Shown: positions 43,991 through 54,190, counted from the stretch's first letter. The stretch is DNA of 64,000 bases from Chitinophaga polysaccharea (GCF_902150045.1 NZ_CABFVU010000001.1:2418001-2482000); one strand, 5' to 3'. Numbers and translations: made by a program. The notes: a model not told the origin generated them from the sequence alone.

Positions 43991-45322
43991 ATGGACAACG
44001 AAAAGAAATTCCACGGTGAGGGCCGCCGCGAGTTCGTAAAGCAAACTACTTTGCTTGCGGGTGGTTTACTGGCTATGCCTATTTTGTCAAAAGCTAATTA
44101 TTTTTCAGGATCTACTGGTGTTATAAAAATAGCGCTGATAGGCTGTGGTGGCCGTGGTACCGGCGCCGCTACCCAGGCGCTCAGCACAAAGGAAAATGTG
44201 GAGCTGGTGGCAATGGCCGATGCCTTCCCCGACAGGCTGAGCAACAGCTACAATGATATTAAAGAAGCCCTGGGCGATAAAGCCAGCCGGGTAAACGTTC
44301 CGGAAGGCAATAAGTTCATTGGCTTCGACGCATACAAACAAGCCATTGCATTGGCTGATGTAGTGATCCTTGCCACACCTCCGGGCTTCAGACCCATTCA
44401 CTTTGAAGAAGCGGTGAAACAGGGGAAACACATCTTCATGGAAAAACCAGTAGCAACAGATCCCGCCGGTATTAAAAAAGTACTGGAAGCTGCTGCAGTG
44501 GCTAAAACAAAGAAATTAAACGTAGTGGTGGGTTTACAACGCCGCTACCAGAACTCTTACCGCGAACTGTATAAACGCTTCCAGGATGGCATCATCGGCG
44601 ATATGCTGTCGGCACAGGTGTGGTGGAACCAGGGAGCGTTGTGGGTAAAACCCCGCAAACCCGAGTACACAGAAATGGAATACCAGATGAGAAACTGGTA
44701 CTATTTCAACTGGCTGTGTGGCGATCATATCGTGGAACAACATATCCACAATATCGACGTAGGTAACTGGTTTATGGGGGCTACCCCTGTTACTGCAGGC
44801 GGTATGGGCGGCCGCGCTGTTCGTACCGGTAAAGAATACGGTGAAATATTTGACCACCATTTTGTAGAGTATCGCTATGCCAACGGGGTAGTGATGAACA
44901 GCCAGTGCCGCCACTGGAAAGATGCGCCCAGTAAAGTTGATGAGGAAATTGTAGGGACTAAGGGCCGTATCTTCTGCGATAAAGCACAGATAGTGGATCA
45001 TAAAGGGAAAGTGCTGTACCAGTTCGACAAGAAAAAGGAAAACAACCCTTACCAGACAGAACATGATGAACTGTTTGCGGCCATTGCCAAAGGCGAATAC
45101 AAATTTGCAGATGCAGAAAGAGGCGCCCAGGCGACCCTCTCTGCTATCATAGGCCGTCTGGCTACTTATTCCGGCCAGGTGATCGACTGGAATGTGGCGC
45201 TGAACTCAGGTCTGGACCTGCATCCAAAAACATATTCATTTGATGCGCAACCGCCGGTAATGCCGGATGCATCCGGTAATTATGCTTATGCAAAACCAGG
45301 TATTACCAAATATTTTACCTGA
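43991..45322 (+). CDS. Exported Gfo/Idh/MocA family oxidoreductase
   Basis: 443 residues. The N-terminus has a Tat signal (GRREFVKQTTLLAGGLLAMP). The Rossmann part begins KIALIGCGGRGTGAATQAL and the catalytic Lys is in HIFMEKPVAT. The C-terminal domain is of the usual Gfo/Idh/MocA kind. Such proteins carry their NAD(P) cofactor tightly when exported and oxidise or reduce sugars or their derivatives; specificity unknown. It is followed by a terminator-like hairpin. Confidence 0.9.
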   Translation: MDNEKKFHGEGRREFVKQTTLLAGGLLAMPILSKANYFSGSTGVIKIALIGCGGRGTGAATQALSTKENVELVAMADAFPDRLSNSYNDIKEALGDKASRVNVPEGNKFIGFDAYKQAIALADVVILATPPGFRPIHFEEAVKQGKHIFMEKPVATDPAGIKKVLEAAAVAKTKKLNVVVGLQRRYQNSYRELYKRFQDGIIGDMLSAQVWWNQGALWVKPRKPEYTEMEYQMRNWYYFNWLCGDHIVEQHIHNIDVGNWFMGATPVTAGGMGGRAVRTGKEYGEIFDHHFVEYRYANGVVMNSQCRHWKDAPSKVDEEIVGTKGRIFCDKAQIVDHKGKVLYQFDKKKENNPYQTEHDELFAAIAKGEYKFADAERGAQATLSAIIGRLATYSGQVIDWNVALNSGLDLHPKTYSFDAQPPVMPDASGNYAYAKPGITKYFT

Positions 45323-45350
45323 TAAAAATTACCGGGCATAAAAAGCTGAC

Positions 45351-45398
45351 CAGGGATTTGTGGAAAGATCAGTAAAACGGTCTTCTCACAAATCCCTG
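45351..45398 (+). terminator. Hairpin terminator after the Gfo/Idh/MocA gene
   Basis: CAGGGATTTGTG (45351-45362) pairs perfectly with CACAAATCCCTG (45387-45398), with a long loop and then TTTC. It lies 28 bases past the stop codon. Confidence 0.55.
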
Positions 45399-45429
45399 TT
45401 TCGTGATGCACAATTCGTAATTTCCATCT

Positions 45430-46722
45430 ATGAAAAAATTACTGGTAGTAATTGCAGCCATATTAGCCGGGGAGAGTACAACAGCCCAGGTGGCTGCGAT
45501 AAAGAAATGGGCGGAAGAAGAACTGCTGCATAAAACACCAATGGAACAGGCACATGTGGGTATCTGTATCTATGAACCGGCTACGGGGAAATATTGGTAT
45601 CAGTACCAGGACAATAAGTTTTTTACACCAGCCTCCAATGTAAAGGTTTTTTCATTGTATGCAGGACTGAAGCTGCTCGGCGACTCCCTGCCCGCAGCAC
45701 GTTACTACGAAAATGACACCGCCCTCTTTGTAAAAGGAACTGGAGATCCGTCTTTTCTGCATCCCGACTATAACTATCAACCACTGCTGCAGTTATTGCA
45801 GCAAACCAGTAAAAAGATTTATCTCGTTCCCGGCGTGAATGCCAACAAACGCTTTGGCCCGGGGTGGAGCTGGGGTGATTATGCCGACGACTACCAACCG
45901 GAGCTGAACGAGTGGCCCATGTATGGTAATGTGGTCCGTATCAGTCACCAGGGAAAGAACAACAGCATTGTGCCGGCCTTCTATGATCTGGATATTATGG
46001 AAGATGATACCCTGAGTGAAACAGTTATATCGAGAGATGAACGAAACAATATCTTCTACCTGAAATACAATCCGAAAGACAGGGAACAAAAAAAAGCAGA
46101 AGTGCCTTTTATTACCGGATCTGTACAGGATTTGCGGCAACGGCTGGAGGATACTTTGCATAAACGTATAGGGCTGGCCGTTATATCGCCCACAGGGAAC
46201 TACAGGATACTGAAAAGCCTCCCGGTAGATTCATTGTTTATCCCGATGATGGAACGTAGCGACAATTTTTTTGCGGAACAAACACTGATGATGGCATCTT
46301 CCGTTTTATGGGATACCATCAGCAGCACACGCACCATTGATTACCTGCTTGCCGGCGACCTTAAAAGCCTGCCGCATCCGCCGCAGTGGGAGGATGGTTC
46401 CGGTCTTTCCCGGTACGACCTGTTTACGCCCCGCGACTTTGTAACCCTGCTCACCCTGATGCGGCAACAGTTCCCCGAGGAACGGCTCTGGCAGATCTTT
46501 CCCAGCGGCGGGAGAGGAACACTGAAAAACTATTATCAACGGCTGAAAGTACATGCCAAAACAGGCACATTAACCGGGGTGGTGGCTTTGAGTGGTTATC
46601 TTGAAACAAAGAAGAAGAAAGTACTGGTGTTCAGTGTGATGGTGAATAATCATCATGAATCTGCCAGCAGCGTGAGAAGGGCGGTAGAGCGGTTGCTTAC
46701 AATGGTGAGTACCGCTTACTAA
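45430..46722 (+). CDS. dacB: D-alanyl-D-alanine carboxypeptidase/endopeptidase (PBP4, DacB)
   Basis: 430 residues with a signal peptide (LLVVIAAILAGESTTAQ). The three class C penicillin-binding motifs are in order: S69-x-x-K72 (PASNVKVFS), S277-D-N279 (RSDNFFAEQ) and K377-T-G379 (HAKTGTLTG). The enzyme trims peptidoglycan stem peptides in the periplasm. It is convergent with the lipoprotein gene and their stop codons overlap by four bases. Confidence 0.95.
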   Translation: MKKLLVVIAAILAGESTTAQVAAIKKWAEEELLHKTPMEQAHVGICIYEPATGKYWYQYQDNKFFTPASNVKVFSLYAGLKLLGDSLPAARYYENDTALFVKGTGDPSFLHPDYNYQPLLQLLQQTSKKIYLVPGVNANKRFGPGWSWGDYADDYQPELNEWPMYGNVVRISHQGKNNSIVPAFYDLDIMEDDTLSETVISRDERNNIFYLKYNPKDREQKKAEVPFITGSVQDLRQRLEDTLHKRIGLAVISPTGNYRILKSLPVDSLFIPMMERSDNFFAEQTLMMASSVLWDTISSTRTIDYLLAGDLKSLPHPPQWEDGSGLSRYDLFTPRDFVTLLTLMRQQFPEERLWQIFPSGGRGTLKNYYQRLKVHAKTGTLTGVVALSGYLETKKKKVLVFSVMVNNHHESASSVRRAVERLLTMVSTAY

Positions 46723-47375
46723 GGCTTTATGGTATAAGAAAGCAGCAGGGTAGTGTCTTGCTGCTGATCAGCTTCTATGAGCCCTACGCCTTTGCTGTAA
46801 TAGCTGGTGGAGATAGTGCCCACGGATACGGGGTTACCCAAAACAATAGCATAAGCATCCATTTTTACAGCGATCACGGAGGCATAATTCTTCCCGTTCA
46901 CCGTTTTGGTGATATCCTTTTCGGTAATGGTAAATTCCAGGATACCGGAAGTATTCACACCGCCATTGTTTACGGTGATGGTGTCTTTCCAGGAAGTGCC
47001 CGCAGGCACATTATCTTTCAGGTAGGTAAGCTCCAGGCTGTCGGCGCTGTAGCCCTGGAAGGTAAGAATGCTGGCTATTTGTGTATAGACCCCGTCTTTA
47101 CAGTTGGAGCAGGTGAATACGCTATCGTTTCCCACTTTTTTATACACAATACCGTTAATGGTCGTGTCTTCTGAAACCGTGAGGGTATAAGCGACCGTGT
47201 CTTTGGAACTGTTTACATTAATGTAGGAAAAAGAGGAGCCATTAGTATAGGGGGCATATTCGCAATTACTGTTGGAAGGTAATGTACCTTCTCCTTCATC
47301 GCTCATTTCCTTACTGCAGGAAAACAGCAATGTTACCATTGAAAGGATAGCTATGAGAAAGTAATGTTTCTTCAT
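46719..47375 (-). CDS. Secreted lipoprotein, unknown function
   Basis: 218 residues. The N-terminus MKKHYFLIAILSMVTLLFSC has a lipobox with Cys at residue 20. The mature part is rich in Ser, Thr, Asp and Tyr, with predicted beta strands and a second Cys-x-x-Cys (FTCSNCKDG). It resembles the beta-rich lipoproteins commonly found in Bacteroidota. No family is recognised; likely outer-membrane anchored. Confidence 0.75.
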   Translation of the reverse strand: MKKHYFLIAILSMVTLLFSCSKEMSDEGEGTLPSNSNCEYAPYTNGSSFSYINVNSSKDTVAYTLTVSEDTTINGIVYKKVGNDSVFTCSNCKDGVYTQIASILTFQGYSADSLELTYLKDNVPAGTSWKDTITVNNGGVNTSGILEFTITEKDITKTVNGKNYASVIAVKMDAYAIVLGNPVSVGTISTSYYSKGVGLIEADQQQDTTLLLSYTIKP

Positions 47376-47449
47376 AAAACATATGGTGATGCATCTATAA
47401 CGCTCAGAGATATAAAATTATGCAAAAAAAAGCCATTAGTATTTCAGTA

Positions 47450-47482
47450 TTTGTTTTTTATAATATAAATATCATATTTTTG
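47450..47482 (+). promoter_or_regulatory. Candidate promoter upstream of susC/susD
   Basis: TTTG at 47450-47453 and TATTTTTG at 47475-47482 match the -33 and -7 boxes of Bacteroidota promoters; the spacer is 21 bases, two longer than ideal. It lies about 290 bases before the SusC ATG. Confidence 0.45.
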
Positions 47483-47675
47483 AATATAGAGATGAGCATT
47501 GGAGTATGATAACAAAGATAGAACGCTGCTGAGCCAGTACCTGAACTTTTGAAACAGGAAAGGTTAGGTACTCATGCACTTATCCGGGGGAGAATTGCAT
47601 TTATTCTCTTTTTAAGGAGAATTTTTAAAATAATTGTACTGTAGACATTTATTTTTAGAAAATAATTAAACTTTT

Positions 47676-47698
47676 CATGTCTATCTTACATAGACATG
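47676..47698. repeat. Nine-bp inverted repeat in the susC leader
   Basis: CATGTCTAT and ATAGACATG with a five-base spacer (CTTAC) form a perfect dyad 72 bases before the SusC ATG. It could be an operator or a small hairpin in the mRNA. No T run follows. Confidence 0.5.
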
Positions 47699-47769
47699 AA
47701 TACCCGTTTCGTCGTTATGAAAAGCTAGTTAACAGACAAATTTCATCATCTTCCAAAATCACTTGTAGC

Positions 47770-50700
47770 ATGAACCCACGTTATGCAAAGGCTATGCTAT
47801 TGCTATGCCTATTTGCAACCCACAGCAGCGCCATTACCGCGCGAGCGCCATTACCCAGTGTATGGCAACAAGTAAATCTAACAGTTAAAGGAAAAGTAAA
47901 AGACATCAACGGTAACCCGCTGCCCGGAGTTACGGTGTTGGTGAAAGACTCAAAGAAAGGGGCCACCACCGATGAAAAAGGCAACTATGTATTAACCGAT
48001 GTTAAAAAAGATGCGGTGCTCGTATTCCAATACATCGGTTTTGATGCACAGGAGCTGAAAGTAGAAGGTAAAACTTCACTGAACGTAGTATTAAAAGAAA
48101 ACCAGAAAACACTGGATGAGTACGTAGTAGTGGGTTACGGTACCCAGAAGAAAGTTACCAAAACCGGCGCAGTATCATCTGTAAAAGGCGCCGAGTTACA
48201 GCAGTCACCCAACGTAAATATCTCTAACTCACTTGTTGGACGTATTCCCGGCATTATTGCCGTTAACAACAGTGGTGAGCCCGGTTACGACGGCTCCCGT
48301 ATTTTTATCCGTGGCCGCAGTACTTTAGGTAACAGTAACCCGCTGGTAGTGATCGATGGTTTTCCACGCGATGGCTTTGAGCGAATGAATCCAAACGACA
48401 TTGAAAGTGTTTCCATCCTGAAAGACGCCGCTGCCGCCATTTATGGTTCCCGTGCCGCCAACGGCGTTATCCTGGTTACCACCAAACGTGGTAAAGGTGG
48501 TAAACCAACACTGAGCTATGGCTTTAACCAGTCGTTTGTAACGCCCACCAGGCTGCCTGAAATGGCGGATGCGCCTACATATGCCAAAGTGGTGAATGAA
48601 ATTTTAAAGTATGGAGGAGATGCGCCGAAATACACAGATGAACAAATCAAGAAATTTGGAGATGGATCCGATCCATGGTTGTACCCTAACACCAACTGGT
48701 ATGATGCCGCGATTAAAAAGTATTCCCTGCAAAACCGCCACGACCTGTCCCTGAGCGGGGGAACAGAAAAAATGTCGTACTACGTTTCGCTGGGTTCCTT
48801 ATTCCAGGATGGTATTTATAAGAACAGTGCTACCAATTACAAGCAACAAAACGTAAGAGCTAACCTGGATGCAGTAGTGAGCGATTACATCCGCTTGCGG
48901 TTCGACCTGGCCGGGCGCCTGGAAAACAGGAACTTCCCGCCCCGTAGCGCCGGCTCCATCTTCAGATCCCTGATGCGTGGCCGCCCTACGGAAAATGCCA
49001 TCTGGCCAAACGGGTTGCCAGGGCCTGATATTGAATACGGCGACAACCCCGTTGTTACAGGAACAAATGCAATCGGTTACACCAATGATAAGAACTATGT
49101 GATCAACACCAACATGTCGGCCGTAGTAAATATCCCGGGAGTAGAAGGATTATTTGCAGATGGTAGTTTTGCCTACGATCAGAATTTTGACTTCTACAAA
49201 TCTTATATCAAACCCTGGACCTTATACACCCTGGCTGATGCAAATGACCCTACACATAAGCTGAATGCCGGTTCCAGAGGTGTAAGCGCCCCCGAGCTAA
49301 CGGAGCAGTTCAGTACATTAAGACAAATCACCGTCAACTTCAAATTAAACTATGTGCGTTCTTTCGGTAAGCATAATCTCAGCAGCTTCATAGCTTTTGA
49401 ACAGGCTACTTTAAAGAACGACGGTTTCTCTGCCAACCGCAGGTACTTTATCAGTGATAAGCTGGACCAGTTGAATTTAGGCGGTGATAAAGAAAAGAAC
49501 AATTCCGGAAGCGGGTTTGAATATGCCCGTCGTAACTACTTCGGACGCGTTTCCTACAACTACAAGGAAACCTACCTGTTTGATTTCAACATGCGCTACG
49601 ACGGTTCCCAGAACTTCCCGGAAGGACGCCGTATGGGCCTGTTCCCCGGCGCTTCTGCAGGATGGGTATTATCAAACGAAGGATTCTGGAAGAAAGGCAT
49701 CCGTACGCTTGATTATTTCAAAGTGCGCGCATCCTGGGGCCAAATGGGTAACGACCAGATTGATCCTTTCCAGTACCTGAGCACCTATGGATTCAGCGCC
49801 GGCGGTGTAATGCTGGGCGGCGATCTGAACAAAGGGCTTTACCAGCTGAGATCTCCCAACGAGGCCATCACCTGGGAAGTAGCCAATAACTACGATGTTG
49901 GTATCGAGGCAAAAATCCTGGGGGATAAGCTGGCTTTTGAAGGAGATTATTTTCTTACCAAAAGATCCAACATCCTGGCCAGCCGCAGCCAGTCGATGCC
50001 TGGTTATACCGGCATGACCCTTCCACAGGAAAACATTGCCAGGGTACAAAATAAAGGCTTCGAACTGGTACTGAGCCACAAGAACGACATCAAAAAATTC
50101 CATTATGAAATCATAGGTACAGTTACGCACGCAGAAAACAAAGTGCTGTTCTTCGATGAAACACCCAACCTGCCGGCATATCAGCAGGCAACCGGTAAAC
50201 AGATAGGCGCGCCGCTGTATTACCAGGCAATTGGTATTTATAAAACACAGGAAGAAGTGGATAAAAGCCCGCACGTAGGCGGAGCCAGGGCCGGAGATGT
50301 CATTTTCCTTGATAAAAACGGAGATGGCGTAATCGATGACCTGGACCGTGTTCGTATGGACCGCACAGAAAATCCGACCTGGATCTTTGGTTTAACTATG
50401 ACCGCCAAGTTTAAAAACTTCGACTTTACCATGTTATGGCAGGGCGCTACCGGCGCCAGCCAGTACCTGCGCACAGAATCAGGACTTATCGGCAATTTCC
50501 CCATGGCATATGTAAAAGACCGCTGGACAGAAGACAATATCAACGGATCATGGCCAAGAGCGTACGACCGTGACCGTGAGTACTGGGTGAACCGCCAGAA
50601 CACCTTCTGGTACTGGAATACCAACTATGTCCGTTTAAAAACCCTGGACCTGGGATATAATGTGCCGTCCAAACTCTGCAAGCGGGTAGGGCTGCAAAAC

Positions 50701-50838
50701 CTCCGGGTATACGTAAGTGGACAGAACCTGGTGACCATCGACAAAGTAAAGATTTTTGACCCTGAAGCGCCCAGTGGAAGCGGACAGTTCTACCCGCAAA
50801 CCAAGATTTACAATGTGGGATTAAACGTAACCTTTTAA
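47770..50838 (+). CDS. SusC/RagA family TonB-dependent outer-membrane receptor
   Basis: 1022 residues from the ATG at 47770, which starts a signal peptide (AKAMLLLCLFATHSSA); the frame is open 93 bases upstream, but that part is not signal-like. A carboxypeptidase-regulatory-like domain (VKDINGNPLPGVTVLVKDSKKGATTDEKG) follows, then the plug (ALVVIDG-like block NPLVVIDGFPRDGF and SILKDAAAAIYGSRAANGVI) and the beta barrel ending in NVTF. It imports glycans or peptides in partnership with SusD. No sigma/anti-sigma genes, sulfatase or glycoside hydrolase lie directly beside it, so substrate is unknown. SusD starts after ten bases. Confidence 0.96.
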   Translation: MNPRYAKAMLLLCLFATHSSAITARAPLPSVWQQVNLTVKGKVKDINGNPLPGVTVLVKDSKKGATTDEKGNYVLTDVKKDAVLVFQYIGFDAQELKVEGKTSLNVVLKENQKTLDEYVVVGYGTQKKVTKTGAVSSVKGAELQQSPNVNISNSLVGRIPGIIAVNNSGEPGYDGSRIFIRGRSTLGNSNPLVVIDGFPRDGFERMNPNDIESVSILKDAAAAIYGSRAANGVILVTTKRGKGGKPTLSYGFNQSFVTPTRLPEMADAPTYAKVVNEILKYGGDAPKYTDEQIKKFGDGSDPWLYPNTNWYDAAIKKYSLQNRHDLSLSGGTEKMSYYVSLGSLFQDGIYKNSATNYKQQNVRANLDAVVSDYIRLRFDLAGRLENRNFPPRSAGSIFRSLMRGRPTENAIWPNGLPGPDIEYGDNPVVTGTNAIGYTNDKNYVINTNMSAVVNIPGVEGLFADGSFAYDQNFDFYKSYIKPWTLYTLADANDPTHKLNAGSRGVSAPELTEQFSTLRQITVNFKLNYVRSFGKHNLSSFIAFEQATLKNDGFSANRRYFISDKLDQLNLGGDKEKNNSGSGFEYARRNYFGRVSYNYKETYLFDFNMRYDGSQNFPEGRRMGLFPGASAGWVLSNEGFWKKGIRTLDYFKVRASWGQMGNDQIDPFQYLSTYGFSAGGVMLGGDLNKGLYQLRSPNEAITWEVANNYDVGIEAKILGDKLAFEGDYFLTKRSNILASRSQSMPGYTGMTLPQENIARVQNKGFELVLSHKNDIKKFHYEIIGTVTHAENKVLFFDETPNLPAYQQATGKQIGAPLYYQAIGIYKTQEEVDKSPHVGGARAGDVIFLDKNGDGVIDDLDRVRMDRTENPTWIFGLTMTAKFKNFDFTMLWQGATGASQYLRTESGLIGNFPMAYVKDRWTEDNINGSWPRAYDRDREYWVNRQNTFWYWNTNYVRLKTLDLGYNVPSKLCKRVGLQNLRVYVSGQNLVTIDKVKIFDPEAPSGSGQFYPQTKIYNVGLNVTF

Positions 50839-50848
50839 TTAATGTGCC

Positions 50849-52603
50849 ATGAAGAAATTAACCATCATCAGATATATAGCGGGAGCCTTTTTGTTATGTG
50901 CGGTGACTGCCGGTTGTAATAAAGACTTTCTTGAAAAGAAACCGCTGACGGAATACGAAGAAACAGATGTGTGGAAAGATGTGGGCCTGGTACAGGCATT
51001 TGTGAACGATCTGTATGTACAGATGCGCCCCGGATTCCTGGAAGTGATGCTTTCCTCAATGACCGATGAGAGCCGCTTTATCCACGACTATAATACCTCC
51101 AGGGTAGTGCAGGGGAACGCCTCTGCCGACGACGTGGGCGCCATCAATGATTTCGCCAGGTGGGATCTGCATTACAAGGCGATCCGCAATTGTAACATGT
51201 TCCTGGAAAAAATTGCCAGTGTGCCTATTACAGATGAAAGCCTGCGCACCCGCATGACCGGCGAGGTGCATTTCATGCGCGCCTGGTATTATCATATGCT
51301 GGTGCGCTACTATGGCGGGGTTCCTTTAATCACCAAGACTTTTAATATTAAGGGAGATGAACAGGAGATATTAAGTGTGAAGAGAGCCACTTTTGATGAA
51401 TGTATTAAGTTCATCACTGCTGAATGTGACCTGGCTGCACAGCAACTACCTGCTTCCTATGGGGCCGCAGCCGGCAAAGGAAGGGTAACCAAAGGCGCCG
51501 CACTGGCATTGAAATCGCGGATATTGCTTTTCGCCGCCAGCGATCTGTTCAATGATGCAAAAGTGCCGAATGATTTAATGGGATATAAATCCGGCTCCCA
51601 GAAAGACCGTTATAAACTGGCGATGGATGCTGCAAAAGTGGTGATGGATCTGAATACTTACAGTCTCTATCGGCCCGCAGATGATCCAACAGAAAGTTAT
51701 ACCCGCATATTCCTGGATAAAGACAACCCGGAACTGATTTTCATTAAGCAGTATGATAAAGCGCTGCTTGGCACTTCCCACGATCTGTACAACGGGCCAA
51801 ACGGGTATCACAACTGGGGAGGTAATGTGCCCATAGAAAATTTTGTGACCGGCTACCAGATGAAAGACGGTACGCCTTTTTCCTGGAGCAATGTCGCACA
51901 GGCAAAGGCGCCCTATGAAAACCGCGACCCGCGTTTTTACGCCACCATCCTGTATGATGGCGCCAGCTGGAAACCCCGCCCTTCAGATGCGGCGAAAGTG
52001 GACCCGGTGGGAGTGATACAAACCGGTAAGTATGAAGCCCATAACGGAAAGGATAGCGTATGGGGACTGGACACCCGCAACAGTGTGATTGAAAACTGGA
52101 ATGGCACTTACTCCGGTTATTACCTGCGTAAGTTTATGGATAAGAACCTGGATGCGCAGTTCTTCCGTGGCGATCAGTCATGGATCTTCCTCCGTTATGC
52201 AGAAATACTGCTGAACTATGCAGAAGCGGCAATGGGCTATGGCGATGAAGCAAGTGGGCGTACAGTGTTGAACCAGGTGCGCCAGCGTGCGGGTATGCCA
52301 GCCACAACTGCTTCCGGCGCCGATTTGTGGGCGGTATTGAAATACGAAAGACGGTACGAACTGGCTTTTGAGGAGCATCGCTTTTTTGACGCCCGCCGCT
52401 GGAGGGATGCTGAAACTGTTTTCAATGAAAATGCCAAAGGCATTGAAGTATTGGGGTCTCAGATTGCAGGGCATCCTTTTGTATACCATGTATATAGTAT
52501 CCAGGACAGGAAGTTCAATAAAGCAAAGAACTACCTGCTGCCGCTTCCTGCCAACGAAATCAGGAAGAACAGTAACCTGAAGCAACAGGAAGACTACAAA
52601 TAA
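50849..52603 (+). CDS. SusD/RagB family nutrient-binding lipoprotein
   Basis: 584 residues. A lipoprotein signal (GAFLLCAVTAGC, Cys near residue 23) is followed by NKDFLEKKPLTEYEETDVW, the usual SusD opening. The middle has TPR-like helices and the C-terminus the typical FRGDQSWIFLRYAEILLNYAEA and RRYELAFEEHRFFDARRW blocks. It binds the substrate on the cell surface and closes over the SusC barrel. It is ten bases after SusC and is followed by a perfect terminator hairpin. Confidence 0.95.
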   Translation: MKKLTIIRYIAGAFLLCAVTAGCNKDFLEKKPLTEYEETDVWKDVGLVQAFVNDLYVQMRPGFLEVMLSSMTDESRFIHDYNTSRVVQGNASADDVGAINDFARWDLHYKAIRNCNMFLEKIASVPITDESLRTRMTGEVHFMRAWYYHMLVRYYGGVPLITKTFNIKGDEQEILSVKRATFDECIKFITAECDLAAQQLPASYGAAAGKGRVTKGAALALKSRILLFAASDLFNDAKVPNDLMGYKSGSQKDRYKLAMDAAKVVMDLNTYSLYRPADDPTESYTRIFLDKDNPELIFIKQYDKALLGTSHDLYNGPNGYHNWGGNVPIENFVTGYQMKDGTPFSWSNVAQAKAPYENRDPRFYATILYDGASWKPRPSDAAKVDPVGVIQTGKYEAHNGKDSVWGLDTRNSVIENWNGTYSGYYLRKFMDKNLDAQFFRGDQSWIFLRYAEILLNYAEAAMGYGDEASGRTVLNQVRQRAGMPATTASGADLWAVLKYERRYELAFEEHRFFDARRWRDAETVFNENAKGIEVLGSQIAGHPFVYHVYSIQDRKFNKAKNYLLPLPANEIRKNSNLKQQEDYK

Positions 52604-52625
52604 CGGAATTCATGTACCAGCTTTT

Positions 52626-52670
52626 CATAAAAAGAAATGCCGCGAGATCATCGCGGCATTTCTTTTTATG
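52626..52670. terminator. Perfect 20-bp hairpin between SusD and the Gfo/Idh/MocA gene
   Basis: Arms 52626-52645 and 52651-52670 are fully complementary, with a five-base loop and A or T runs at the outer ends on both strands. It can terminate SusD (23 bases away) and, on the minus strand, the convergent Gfo/Idh/MocA gene (18 bases away). Confidence 0.85.
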
Positions 52671-52687
52671 AAATAAGAGATCATTAT

Positions 52688-54142
52688 TTATACACCCAGT
52701 GACCAGCCATCGCGGTAAGTGCGTTTTACAAACTGGTTGGCTTCGTCGAAGTTGGTAATCTTCATATTATTACCATCCCACAGCAGTTTGATATAACGGC
52801 CAGGGTAGTCGAAGCCTTTACCATTTGCTTTCGCCTTACGGATATCGAAGCTGCGGATTGCCAGGTTAGCCATGAGGATGGTTTCTGTAAGCGGACCGGC
52901 AATATCGAACGGAGAGCTCAGGGCTTTCTGTTGCTTGCTGCCGTAGCCGGCAATAGCGGCATTTACCCACTGTACATAGTGCCCTTCCGGTACACGCGCA
53001 ATAGTTTGCGGCACCTTGACTTCGGTGGTGCGGGAGGTAGGCAGCAGTTTAGGATACATACCGTAAGTACCGCACATCATTTTACCCTTGTCGCCAATAA
53101 ACAGTGCGCCGTTACCACCATCGCCCATTGTTTCGTTGGGGCCCAGTTCTTCCGGGCGCTCTGGCTGAATACCGCCGTCCATCCAGTGGAGAGTTACTTC
53201 TTTTCCATTCTTCCCAGGGAATTTCATAATTACATGGGAAGAAGGAGGACAGCTTTCGGGGAAGTATCCGCGGGTGAATTCTCCTACGTATACGCTACCT
53301 ACGCTGCACTCTACTGAAGTGGGGTAGCCCAGTCCCAGCACACGGAATGGAGGTTCAATGATATGGCAGCCCATGTCGCCGATAGCGCCGGTACCATAAT
53401 CCCACCAGCCGCGCCAGTTGAATGGTACCAGGTTATCCACGTAGTCTTTTTTAGGGGCGGTACCTAACCACAGATCCCAATCCAGTTCCTGTGGCACTTC
53501 CTGGCGGGTGGTTGGCCATGGAATACCCTGTGGCCATACGGGGCGGTCTGTCCAACAGTAGATAGTGTGCACATCGCCAACGAGGCCGGCATTGTACCAT
53601 TCCATCAGCTGGCGAACGCCATCGCCGGAAGAACCCTGGTTACCCATCTGGCTTACCACTTTGTATTTTTGGGCACCCTGCGTGAGCATACGGGCTTCGT
53701 AGATGTCGTGGGTGAGTGGTTTCTGTACGTATACATCCTTCTTCAGCTGCATAGCGCCCATAGTGGCTACGGCATGCGTGTGATCCGGTGTGGACACTGA
53801 AACGGCATCGAAGTTTTTGTGTTCCTTGTCAAACATTTCCCGGAAGTCGGTATAGAACTTAGCCTTGGGGAATTTTTTTACGGCTTCTGCTGCACGACGT
53901 TTATCTACATCACAAAGGAAAGCAATATCAGCCGGGCCTTTGGCAAATTCAGATATATCGCTGAAGCCTTTGCCGCCTACGCCGATACCTGCTACCCGCA
54001 GGCGGTCGCTTGGCGCTACATAGCCTCTGCCTAATACATGGCGTGGAACTATCATGAAACCGGCAGCCGCTAAGGCGCCGTTTCTCAGGAATGATCTGCG
54101 GGAAACGTTGTTTTCTCCCTCATTCTTTTTTTCTGGAATCAT
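52688..54142 (-). CDS. Exported Gfo/Idh/MocA family oxidoreductase (second copy)
   Basis: 484 residues from the ATG at 54142 (MIPEKKNEG), chosen because the Tat signal SRRSFLRNGALAAAGFM then lies near the start; an ATG at 54181 is possible. The Rossmann motif is RVAGIGVGGKGF; the catalytic Lys block reads VYVQKPLTHDIYEA, with Gln in place of the more usual Glu. The protein is not close to the copy at 43991. It is the last gene of a three-gene unit with GMC oxidoreductase and the subunit-3-like gene. Confidence 0.9.
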   Translation of the reverse strand: MIPEKKNEGENNVSRRSFLRNGALAAAGFMIVPRHVLGRGYVAPSDRLRVAGIGVGGKGFSDISEFAKGPADIAFLCDVDKRRAAEAVKKFPKAKFYTDFREMFDKEHKNFDAVSVSTPDHTHAVATMGAMQLKKDVYVQKPLTHDIYEARMLTQGAQKYKVVSQMGNQGSSGDGVRQLMEWYNAGLVGDVHTIYCWTDRPVWPQGIPWPTTRQEVPQELDWDLWLGTAPKKDYVDNLVPFNWRGWWDYGTGAIGDMGCHIIEPPFRVLGLGYPTSVECSVGSVYVGEFTRGYFPESCPPSSHVIMKFPGKNGKEVTLHWMDGGIQPERPEELGPNETMGDGGNGALFIGDKGKMMCGTYGMYPKLLPTSRTTEVKVPQTIARVPEGHYVQWVNAAIAGYGSKQQKALSSPFDIAGPLTETILMANLAIRSFDIRKAKANGKGFDYPGRYIKLLWDGNNMKITNFDEANQFVKRTYRDGWSLGV

Positions 54143-54190
54143 TGATGTGAAGTTTTCTGGATTTAAATTATGAAATAGCAAGTTAATTCG

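Larger units (their letters stand above)
47376..47769. other. Leader region of the SusC gene
   Basis: A 394-bp AT-rich stretch. It carries a promoter candidate (47450-47482), a small hairpin GAGAAT/ATTCTC followed by TTTTT (47590-47613), and the inverted repeat at 47676-47698. The SusC message would have a long 5' leader of about 280 nt, room for regulation. No small gene or known RNA was recognised. Confidence 0.5.
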
